From Acinetobacter sp. 10FS3-1 (GTDB lineage: Bacteria; Pseudomonadota; Gammaproteobacteria; Pseudomonadales; Moraxellaceae): a stretch of 64,000 nucleotides of DNA. The position numbers and the translations under genes are program-made. Location of the stretch: the NCBI RefSeq assembly GCF_013343215.1, contig NZ_CP039145.1:1-64000 (forward strand), written 5' to 3'. Below are positions 58,303 to 64,000 of the stretch, one piece after another (positions within the stretch are counted from its first letter, which is position 1; every line of letters begins with the position of its first letter). The notes under the pieces were generated by a model. That model did not search any database, had not been told where the DNA came from, and saw nothing but the letters and a program-made list of their open reading frames with translations.

Positions 58303-59460
58303 ATGCGTTATTATGATTATTTAGTACCTAACGTCAATTTCTTTGGTCCAGGCTGTTTAGAAGTCGTAGGACAACGTTGCCAAATATTAGGTGGAAAACA
58401 CGCTTTAATCGTCACCGACCAGTTTTTAGCCACGCTCAAAGATGGTGCTGTTGAAAAGACTATTGCCTATCTTGATGAAGTCGGTATTAGAAGCAGCGTG
58501 TTTTCTGAAGTTCATGCCAACCCAAAAGATACCGATGTAACAGCTGGACTAACATGCTACCAAGACAATCAATGCGATATAATCGTTACCGTAGGTGGGG
58601 GTTCACCACATGATTGTGGTAAGGCAATCGGTATCATGGCAACACATCCAGGCAAGATTGGCGACTATGCGGGCATTGATACACTGAGCCATCCACTTCC
58701 ACCGATCGTTTCAGTAAACACCACGGCGGGTACTGCCAGTGAGGTCACACGCCACTGCGTGATTACCGACACCGAAACTCATTTAAAGTATGTCATCGTC
58801 AGTTGGCGTAACCTGCCTATGGTCTCAATCAACGATCCATTGTTGATGATTGGCAAACCACGCGCCTTAACGGCTGCAACTGGTATGGATGCCCTAACTC
58901 ATGCTATTGAAGCCTATGTTTCAGTAGATGCCAATCCAGTTACCGATGCAGCTGCCATTCAAGCTATCAAACTGATTGCTAACAACCTACGCACTGCAGT
59001 CGCCAATGGTAGTGATCTTAAAGCCCGCGAAAATATGGCTTATGCTTCGCTATTGGCGGGTATGGCCTTTAATAATGGTAACTTAGGTTATGTGCATGCT
59101 ATGGCACATCAACTCGGTGGTTTATATGACATGCCACATGGTGTTGCCAATGCGATATTACTACCGCATGTATGCCGTTATAATTTAATCGCCAATGTAC
59201 AAAAATTTGCTGATATCGCAGAATTTCTCGGAGAAAATACAGTAGGTTGTTCAGCGATAGAAGCGGCTGAAAAAGCCATTAATGCCTTGTTTAGACTTTC
59301 TGCCGATGTCGCCATCCCTGGCCATCTCAGCGAATTAGGAGTCAAAGAGCAAGACTTTGAACTCATGGCAGATAATGCATTAAAAGATGGTAATGCCTTT
59401 AGTAATCCACGCAAGGGAACAAAAGAAGATATCGTATTAATTTTTAAAGATGCATATTGA
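58303..59460 (+). CDS. dhaT: 1,3-propanediol dehydrogenase (iron-type)
   Basis: This 385-residue enzyme is very close to DhaT of glycerol-fermenting enterobacteria as I remember it: MRYYDYLVPNVNFFGPG, then QCDIIVTVGGGSPHDCGK, NTTAGTASEVTRHC, TAATGMDALTHAIEAY and NLGYVHAMAHQLGGLYDMPH. Iron ligands are the Asp and His of GMDALTH and the two His of VHAMAH and DMPHG. DhaT interconverts 1,3-propanediol and 3-hydroxypropionaldehyde with NAD. In an aerobic Acinetobacter, next to an aldehyde dehydrogenase, oxidation is likely. The ribosome site aaggat is 10 bases before the ATG. Confidence 0.9.
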   Translation: MRYYDYLVPNVNFFGPGCLEVVGQRCQILGGKHALIVTDQFLATLKDGAVEKTIAYLDEVGIRSSVFSEVHANPKDTDVTAGLTCYQDNQCDIIVTVGGGSPHDCGKAIGIMATHPGKIGDYAGIDTLSHPLPPIVSVNTTAGTASEVTRHCVITDTETHLKYVIVSWRNLPMVSINDPLLMIGKPRALTAATGMDALTHAIEAYVSVDANPVTDAAAIQAIKLIANNLRTAVANGSDLKARENMAYASLLAGMAFNNGNLGYVHAMAHQLGGLYDMPHGVANAILLPHVCRYNLIANVQKFADIAEFLGENTVGCSAIEAAEKAINALFRLSADVAIPGHLSELGVKEQDFELMADNALKDGNAFSNPRKGTKEDIVLIFKDAY

Positions 59461-59896
59461 TGATGTAGCAATAAATACTGTTGATATTTACTATTGGCAG
59501 TTTAAAGAATAACGAGAAAATAGATGAAGCTATCCTAGGTAATAAAAATTATTGAGGATAGCAATTCCTAATCTAATGCGGTTATCAAAATTAATCAAGA
59601 GAACAATGCTGAGTACGAGTATCAATGCCTATGTGGCGTACTAAACACGAATAGAAAATGCATAGTAAGTACATTACAAAGCACATTGCGTAATATTTCA
59701 TAAAATTAAACAATTAACATCTTTAGCTTACAGCCAAATATTCGAGTCCTAACTAGAAAGTTGAATGTTCGCTAAGTACATTAAAACTACCTTATCCACT
59801 CAAACCATTGGTGCTACTAGCCTAAATATCTAAGGGTCCATTTTAAATAAGGATTAGTGGTCACGAAGGGTAGTATTTTCTAAAATATATCAGCTA
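59461..59896. other. Gene-free region after dhaT
   Basis: About 430 bases hold no frame of note, no clear hairpin terminator and no repeat that I can see. Confidence 0.4.
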
Positions 59897-60487
59897 TCAT
59901 CCTTGCTTTAATACTCGATAAACGGTAGCCACCCCAACACCAACTGCCTTAGCGATCTCCTCCTTTGTCATATTGTTTTGACTATCTAACTCTCTAATAC
60001 GATTGTGTTTTGCTACATTGGCTTTCTTTCCAGTAGGTTTATAGCCACTGTTAGCCAATCCCTGCTTAATACGCTCTCTACGCTTATCGTTATCAAGCTT
60101 TGCCATCGTTGCTAATAAGTCGATCAGCATATGGTTAATCACTGTTAGGATCTCACCTGTCATGCCTTTACTTACCGTATGCGTAGTTGGTAGATCAGCC
60201 ACCACCAATCGTAAACCCTTGTCTTTGATACGCTGCTTTAGAATCGCAAAATCATCTTGAGATAATCTACTTAATCTATCCACGCTTTCAACCAGCAGAA
60301 TATCGCCTTGCTCAGCGTCCTTTAACAGCTTGGTTAATACTGGTCTATCGAGCTTTGTACCACTGAAATGCTCAACGTATTCAACATGGTTATCATCATA
60401 ACCTGTACTGAAAGCCACCAAATCAGCTAATGCTCTGGTAGCGTCTTGATCCTTAGTGCTGGCTCTCACATAAATACGCACGATCAT
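59897..60487 (-). CDS. Serine recombinase, resolvase family
   Basis: This 196-residue protein begins MIVRIYVRASTKDQDATRAL with the catalytic serine in RAST, then ESVDRLSRLSQDDF, a GMTGEILTVINHMLIDLLATMAKL E-helix and a C-terminal helix-turn-helix (MTKEEIAKAVGVGVATVYRVLKQG). The start at 60487 is preferred over a longer frame because AGGGAT stands in ribosome-site position just upstream. It is not closely related to the resolvase at 13557. It may serve plasmid multimer resolution, or it may be an orphan of a lost transposon. Confidence 0.88.
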   Translation of the reverse strand: MIVRIYVRASTKDQDATRALADLVAFSTGYDDNHVEYVEHFSGTKLDRPVLTKLLKDAEQGDILLVESVDRLSRLSQDDFAILKQRIKDKGLRLVVADLPTTHTVSKGMTGEILTVINHMLIDLLATMAKLDNDKRRERIKQGLANSGYKPTGKKANVAKHNRIRELDSQNNMTKEEIAKAVGVGVATVYRVLKQG

Positions 60488-60661
60488 AACGCAATCCCTA
60501 TTATTTAGACTCAATAATCAATGTTCATTAATAATAGCAAGATATTACTATCATTTAATAATATATACAAGTCTAATGATAGATGGGTTATCGTTTAGAG
60601 GTTTTATGTTTTAGGTATAGTCTTTTGATAAAAAAAGCATGACTAAAAGCCATGCCTTGGG

Positions 60662-60689
60662 AATTCATATAACGTGTATTATGTTAATT
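60662..60689 (+). promoter_or_regulatory. pdif site 1 (XerC/XerD recombination site)
   Basis: XerC half AATTCATATAA, six-base spacer CGTGTA and XerD half TTATGTTAATT match the Acinetobacter plasmid pdif pattern. It is the left border of the 130-residue gene module. Confidence 0.8.
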
Positions 60690-60716
60690 TTAGGAAAATT
60701 AAAGGATTCTTAGATC

Positions 60717-61109
60717 ATGATAGTCCATATTATAAGAGAAGCTTGTTGTTCCCAAGATGATCAATTAGGCCCTTTAGAAATACAATTAGAATTTGATGAA
60801 AATGTAACATTAGAACAAGTAATAAAGGAAATCTGCACAGTAAAATTTCTTCAATATAGTTCTTCACATAACCATATGATAGGAACAGCAGATGATCAAA
60901 AAATAGTAGAAATACTATTACCTCAAGAAGAAATAATTTTTCATATTCAGAAAGATAATTTAGTTAAAAATTTAATGGCTGAAAGCGGATTCAGCTTCTC
61001 TTTTATAAATAGTATTTTCGACATTAAAGATAAAACAATGACTGAAAATAAACCTAACAAATGTCTAGAAGAAAGAAGCCTTTTACAAAATCTTATTTTT
61101 TGGAAATAA
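60717..61109 (+). CDS. Unknown 130-residue protein in a pdif module
   Basis: I do not recognise this protein. It begins MIVHIIREACCSQDDQLGPL and has alternating beta-type segments (IQLEFDENVTLEQVIKEIC, KIVEILLPQEEIIFHIQKD), with a Lys-rich tail ending LLQNLIFWK. The first half resembles the layout of a small ubiquitin-like or ThiS-like strand-helix fold, but this is weak. It is alone between pdif sites 1 and 2 and lies in AT-rich DNA, typical of accessory module cargo. Confidence 0.6.
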   Translation: MIVHIIREACCSQDDQLGPLEIQLEFDENVTLEQVIKEICTVKFLQYSSSHNHMIGTADDQKIVEILLPQEEIIFHIQKDNLVKNLMAESGFSFSFINSIFDIKDKTMTENKPNKCLEERSLLQNLIFWK

Positions 61110-61124
61110 GTTATATATTGAATC

Positions 61125-61152
61125 AATTAACATAATGGTTGTTATGCGAAGT
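61125..61152 (-). promoter_or_regulatory. pdif site 2 (inverted)
   Basis: In reverse orientation it reads ACTTCGCATAA, CAACCA and TTATGTTAATT. It faces sites 1 and 3 and is nearly identical to site 3. It separates the 130-residue gene module from the toxin-antitoxin module. Confidence 0.88.
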
Positions 61153-61209
61153 CGACTTGTAATGCAATTTGCATTACACTATTCCTAGTACATTAAACAC
61201 TTGGGAAAT

Positions 61210-61458
61210 ATGATGGCTACTGTTAACTTCAGGGTCGATGAAGCCCTTAAAGAAAAATCTTATTCAATCCTTAAAGAGCAAGGTATTGCACCTACGGATT
61301 TCTTCACTAGTATTCTTGAGTATGTTGCTACGACTGGGAAACTGCCCGTCAAAAAAGCTTTGCTTTCGGAAGAAGATGAAGAATTATTAGCTCTTGTCCG
61401 TAAGCGCATTAACGATCCTAAAGAGATGTTTGAGGAAGTCACATTAGATGACTTATAA
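61210..61458 (+). CDS. RelB/DinJ-family antitoxin
   Basis: This 82-residue protein has an N-terminal ribbon-helix-helix (MMATVNFRVDEALKEKSYSI, with LKEQGIAPTDFFTSILEYV) and an acidic C-terminal tail (EEDEELLALVRKRI, EMFEEVTLDDL) that would wrap the toxin. It starts at 61210 rather than at a TTG three codons upstream. It overlaps the toxin gene by 11 bases. Like other RelB proteins it should repress its own promoter, which lies between pdif site 2 and the ATG. Confidence 0.9.
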   Translation: MMATVNFRVDEALKEKSYSILKEQGIAPTDFFTSILEYVATTGKLPVKKALLSEEDEELLALVRKRINDPKEMFEEVTLDDL

Positions 61459-61741
61459 GCTTTTACGTCACAAGGACTTTACAGCAGAATGGGAAAAACT
61501 CCCTGTTGCTATACGAGATCAATTTAAAAAGAAACTAGCTAAAGTCATAGAGCAGCCACATATTCCAAAGAACATGCTTAGAGGCGATCTTGCAGGTTGC
61601 TATAAAATCAAATTATTAAAAGCTGGTGTCCGACTTGTCTATCAAGTTAAAGATGATCAGGTAGTTATCCTGCTCATTACCGTCGGAAAACGAGCTGATA
61701 GCATAGTTTATGACGAAGCGAAAAAGCGAATTAAAGATTAA
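61448..61741 (+). CDS. RelE/ParE-superfamily mRNA interferase toxin
   Basis: This 97-residue basic protein (MTYKLLRHKDFTAEWEKLPV, MLRGDLAGCYKIKLLKAGVR, LVYQVKDDQVVILLITVGKR) has the RelE pattern: an N-terminal helix pair, then beta-strands with conserved Arg/Lys/Tyr. RelE toxins cut mRNA in the ribosomal A site. Together with the antitoxin it stabilises the plasmid. The catalytic set in E. coli RelE (Lys, Arg, Tyr) has plausible partners in KIKLLKAGVRLVY and the KRADS end. Confidence 0.88.
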   Translation: MTYKLLRHKDFTAEWEKLPVAIRDQFKKKLAKVIEQPHIPKNMLRGDLAGCYKIKLLKAGVRLVYQVKDDQVVILLITVGKRADSIVYDEAKKRIKD

Positions 61742-61768
61742 AAATGGGAGCTTATAGCTCCCATTTTT
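61740..61768 (+). terminator. Terminator of the toxin-antitoxin operon
   Basis: AAAAATGGGAGCT and AGCTCCCATTTTT form a perfect 13-bp stem with a TAT loop; the right arm ends in five T. It overlaps the toxin stop codon by two bases, ending just before pdif site 3. Confidence 0.92.
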
Positions 61769-61769
61769 A

Positions 61770-61797
61770 ACTTCGCATAACGACCATTATGTTAAAT
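61770..61797 (+). promoter_or_regulatory. pdif site 3
   Basis: XerC half ACTTCGCATAA, spacer CGACCA and XerD half TTATGTTAAAT. With site 2 in inverted orientation it brackets the toxin-antitoxin operon as one exchangeable module. Confidence 0.9.
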
Positions 61798-61854
61798 TGA
61801 TTTAAGAACCTTAGATTGAACAACCCTTAAAGGGCATATGGATCAGAATAGAAA

Positions 61855-62101
61855 ATGGCAAAAAGTGAAGATATATTTGAGTATAACTTTTATAAAATTA
61901 AAGAAAATCGTTATCAAGTGATAATTGCGATTTGTATCTATTTTTTACTCAGCATAGGCAGTGTTCTTTTGGGTTTATACATCTACGGATTCGATAAAAA
62001 TATTATTTGGGGCTTAAACAAACAAACTATAGATAATTTAGCTATGTTGGTGCTTGTAGTATTTTTTATCTTTATTTCACCAATGGTCGGAATGTTTGAT
62101 A
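61855..62101 (+). pseudogene. Membrane protein truncated by the IS3 element
   Basis: The frame opens MAKSEDIFEYNFYKIKENRY and has two strong membrane segments (VIIAICIYFLLSIGSVLLGLYI and LAMLVLVVFFIFISPMVGMF). It then runs into the left end of the IS at 62102 and stops after DMC. The native C terminus is lost. The original protein is not recognised; a short membrane protein is a safe description. Confidence 0.6.
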
Positions 62102-62138
62102 TGTGCTGAATTAGCAGGAGACTTTCACTTGGGATATG

Positions 62139-62993
62139 CTAGGCAGCTAACCGATAAAAGTTCTCTGCTATTTGATTTGGCGTTTTAAAATCCAAACTCT
62201 TTTGAATTCTTCGCTGATTATAAAATAACACAATGTATTTTGTAATATCTGCTTTAGCTTCATCTCTGGTTTTATAGTTGCAATGATGCACTAATTCATT
62301 CTTGAGTATGCCCCAGAAACTTTCAATCGGTGCATTATCGTAACAGTCCCCACGTTTGCTCATTGAACCTTGAAAATCACATTTTTCCAGTATCTTTCGA
62401 TATTCATGGCTGCAATATTGGCTGCCTCTGTCCGAATGAATAATTAAGCCTTTCGTTGGTTTTTGATTACGAATCGCCATAGTCAGTGCATTGCAAACAA
62501 GTTGTGTGGTCATACGCTCATTTAAGCTATAGCCAACCACTTGTTTCGTGTACAGGTCTTTTACTGCTGCCAAGTATAACCAACCTTCAGCAGTCCAAAT
62601 GTATGTAATATCGCTTGACCATGCAAGATTGGGCTTAGTCATTGAAAACTGTTGCTCTAGTAAATTTGCGTAGATCGCTCGATTATGATCACTCTTCGTA
62701 GTTCTTTTGAAACGCTTATGACGCTTACAATACAGCTGGTTGAGCTTTTTTATTTGACGTACAGCATACGTACTGATTTTGATACCTTGCGCTTGTAAAT
62801 GCTTAGTTAATCGAATATAGCCATAGCTTTGTTTAGTTTCCTCATGAGCTATTTTGACCAAAATTGTCTGTTGATTTCGCTGAACCAATCTTTTATTCAT
62901 GCCTCGTTTTAGCCAATCATAAAATCGTGACACTGAAACGTGAAGTAATCTAGCCATAAAGCTAATCGGGAATAAATGTCTTTGCTGTTTCAT
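62139..62993 (-). CDS. IS3-family transposase OrfB
   Basis: This 284-residue catalytic protein starts MKQQRHLFPISFMARLLHVS. It contains HTH_21-type sequence (YIRLTKHLQAQGIKISTYAVRQI) and the rve core: Asp in WSSDITYIWTAEGWLYL, Asp in LIIHSDRGSQYCS and Glu in NAPIESFWGILKNE, the DDE triad. It ends IAENFYRLAA. It is produced as an OrfAB fusion by frameshifting in the LKKAA codons of OrfA (A-run), as is usual for the family. Confidence 0.92.
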   Translation of the reverse strand: MKQQRHLFPISFMARLLHVSVSRFYDWLKRGMNKRLVQRNQQTILVKIAHEETKQSYGYIRLTKHLQAQGIKISTYAVRQIKKLNQLYCKRHKRFKRTTKSDHNRAIYANLLEQQFSMTKPNLAWSSDITYIWTAEGWLYLAAVKDLYTKQVVGYSLNERMTTQLVCNALTMAIRNQKPTKGLIIHSDRGSQYCSHEYRKILEKCDFQGSMSKRGDCYDNAPIESFWGILKNELVHHCNYKTRDEAKADITKYIVLFYNQRRIQKSLDFKTPNQIAENFYRLAA

Positions 62994-63004
62994 ATAGGCG
63001 TACC

Positions 63005-63304
63005 TTACTGACTTTCTTTCGCAAAGTACGCTGCTGCCTTTTTTAGAAATTCACGTTCCATTTCAGCTGTTTTGAGCTGTTGTTTGAGCTTTTTATTTTC
63101 TTCGAGTAAGGCATTTAGATCAGGTGAATATTGTTTAGTGCCTGCTAAGGTGCCAGTCTTTGCTTTATTATTCCAATTTGAAAGAGTTTGCATTGAAATG
63201 CCAAGTTGTCTGGCTGTTTCCGATACATTGCCTTGATTGGCTTCAATCAATTTTATTGCTTCAACTTTAAATTCTGCGGTGTAAGTCTTCTGTTTCTTGC
63301 TCAT
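63005..63304 (-). CDS. IS3-family OrfA
   Basis: This 99-residue protein (MSKKQKTYTAEFKVEAIKLI, GNVSETARQLGISMQTLSNW) has an HTH_Tnp_1 domain followed by a coiled-coil (LLEENKKLKQQLKTAEMERE) and FLKKAAAYFAKE. It binds the IS ends and regulates OrfAB. The gene is 11 bases ahead of OrfB. Confidence 0.92.
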   Translation of the reverse strand: MSKKQKTYTAEFKVEAIKLIEANQGNVSETARQLGISMQTLSNWNNKAKTGTLAGTKQYSPDLNALLEENKKLKQQLKTAEMEREFLKKAAAYFAKESQ

Positions 63305-63365
63305 GGTAAACTCCTGATGAGTGTCTATAGTTTACCAAGTTAAAACCTCCTGTTTTCTCAGCACA

Positions 63366-63589
63366 CATCATATAGCGCCTAGTAGAAAAAGCGGGAAGAA
63401 GCTGATGATGTATCCACCCAGACCTTTCATAAATACTTGCGTATAGACGCCTAGCATCGTATTAGCCTCACCACTTAAAAGCACAGCAAGCATTGCTAGC
63501 AAAGGCGCTAACAAAATCACGCTATGACCACGGTAGGCCAAATACATTAATAAACCTAACGACAGCAAAATGGGCAATAAACTTATCAT
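63366..63589 (-). pseudogene. Second GntP-type permease, truncated by the IS3 element
   Basis: Its first 73 residues (MISLLPILLSLGLLMYLAYR, then GHSVILLAPLLAMLAV and GLGGYIISFFPLFLLGAI) closely match the start of the permease at 15676. It runs into the IS end near 63366 and is lost beyond. A ribosome site (agggag) precedes the ATG at 63589. The gene is divergent from the second IclR gene, so a second regulated permease operon existed here. Confidence 0.85.
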
Positions 63590-63652
63590 ATGCACTCCCT
63601 GTGCTATATATACATAAAATCCATTTCATTATTTTTATAATGACAAGTCTTA

Positions 63653-63681
63653 AATCATTAAATATTATCGTTATAATGATT
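63653..63681. promoter_or_regulatory. Inverted repeat between the permease remnant and IclR
   Basis: AATCATTA and TAATGATT enclose TTATCGTTAT (63665-63674). That 10-base word also occurs in both arms of the 20-bp inverted repeat upstream of the aldehyde dehydrogenase gene at 56726, pointing to a common regulator. It lies between the divergent starts, so it can control both. Confidence 0.5.
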
Positions 63682-63721
63682 AGAAACATTAGAAGTCATA
63701 TGATTAGGGAGTGACAAAGAT

Positions 63722-64000
63722 ATGAGTAATACTAAAAAGAAGGGCTCAAGTGTTGAGCGGGTTTTGCAGATTGTGGAAATTCTGGCGAGATCGCAAAGAC
63801 CAATGAGCGTTAGCGACTTAGCAGATACATTGGATGTACCTATACCTAGTATGTACAGGTTATTAGATCAGCTACAAAATATCGGGTTTGTACAATTGGA
63901 CTTGCCTGGGAAGGTGACCTCTGGGAAAAGAACCTATAAGTTAGCTATGGACCTATTACAGAATAATCATTTTAAAATTGAAAGACTTGCAATATTACAG
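63722..64000 (+). CDS. IclR-family regulator (3' end outside window)
   Basis: The first 93 residues are visible: MSNTKKKGSSVERVLQIVEI, then the winged helix-turn-helix SVSDLADTLDVPIPSMYRLLDQL and KRTYKLAMDLLQNNHFKIERLAILQ. It resembles the regulator at 19861-20613 along this whole part. A ribosome site (gggag) is upstream. It is transcribed away from the truncated permease and probably controlled that operon and, by the shared TTATCGTTAT motif, perhaps the dhaT operon. Confidence 0.88.
   Translation, partial: MSNTKKKGSSVERVLQIVEILARSQRPMSVSDLADTLDVPIPSMYRLLDQLQNIGFVQLDLPGKVTSGKRTYKLAMDLLQNNHFKIERLAILQ

Larger units (their letters stand above)
62102..63365 (-). mobile_element. IS3-family element, 1,264 bp
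   Basis: Inverted ends TGTGCTGA...AGCAGGAG and their imperfect inverse AACAGGAGG...TCAGCACA bound the element. OrfA and OrfB are intact. No target duplication flanks it: the left side is a truncated membrane gene and the right a truncated permease gene. It therefore marks a rearrangement junction. Confidence 0.88.

Overview
The window looks like part of a large Acinetobacter plasmid. Four things point there. It has an iteron-controlled Rep_3 replication gene with a DnaA box, next to a small ParA/ParB-type partition pair. It has Xer-recombined pdif modules of the kind found on Acinetobacter plasmids. It has a dense set of IS5- and IS3-family insertion sequences, and a Csu/spore-coat-U type pilus end beside a Bap-like adhesin. 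The DNA is AT-rich. No rRNA or tRNA gene was seen. The species is an inference from these features, not from a database search.

Layout. 0-11.3 kb: the 3' part of a pilus usher, a spore-coat-U pilin, an immunity-like gene remnant and a 2,837-residue secreted adhesin with 18 near-identical 110-residue repeats. 11.6-15.4 kb: two inverted copies of a 1,039-bp IS5-family element around a macro-domain gene and a resolvase. 15.6-20.6 kb: an intact catabolic operon (GntP-type permease, iron alcohol dehydrogenase, CoA-acylating semialdehyde dehydrogenase) with a good promoter, an operator-like palindrome and an IclR regulator. 20.8-35.3 kb: a Fic remnant, then a complete type I BREX phage-defence operon in canonical order (brxR-brxA-brxB-brxC-pglX-pglZ-brxL, minus strand). 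35.4-39.5 kb: a DUF4236 protein, an ATPase and a DUF262-HNH nuclease that probably complements BREX, with two related small-RNA-like elements between them. 39.6-47.1 kb: an unusual three-gene operon with two very large tyrosine recombinase-like proteins, beside a structured non-coding island and long palindromes. 47.4-52.3 kb: partition genes, origin, Rep, an IS and an array of about nine 190-bp repeats that share a motif with the parA promoter. 52.3-63.4 kb: IS elements, a 5'-truncated second mmsA, an aldehyde dehydrogenase plus dhaT-like 1,3-propanediol dehydrogenase operon, another resolvase, pdif modules (one a RelBE toxin-antitoxin) and an IS3 element that truncates a second GntP permease. 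63.7 kb to the end: the start of a second IclR regulator.

How the genes fit together. The two catabolic blocks together can be read as a route from 1,3-propanediol (DhaT) to 3-hydroxypropionaldehyde, to 3-hydroxypropionate (aldehyde dehydrogenase), to malonate semialdehyde (iron dehydrogenase at 17.1 kb) and to acetyl-CoA (MmsA). The permease would bring in the hydroxy acid, and the IclR regulators would respond to it. The second block is broken up by ISs, and its permease and mmsA are truncated. BREX, the DUF262-HNH protein and the toxin-antitoxin module form a defence and maintenance layer. The recombinase trio with its flanking palindromes and structured island is the part most likely to be an undescribed system.
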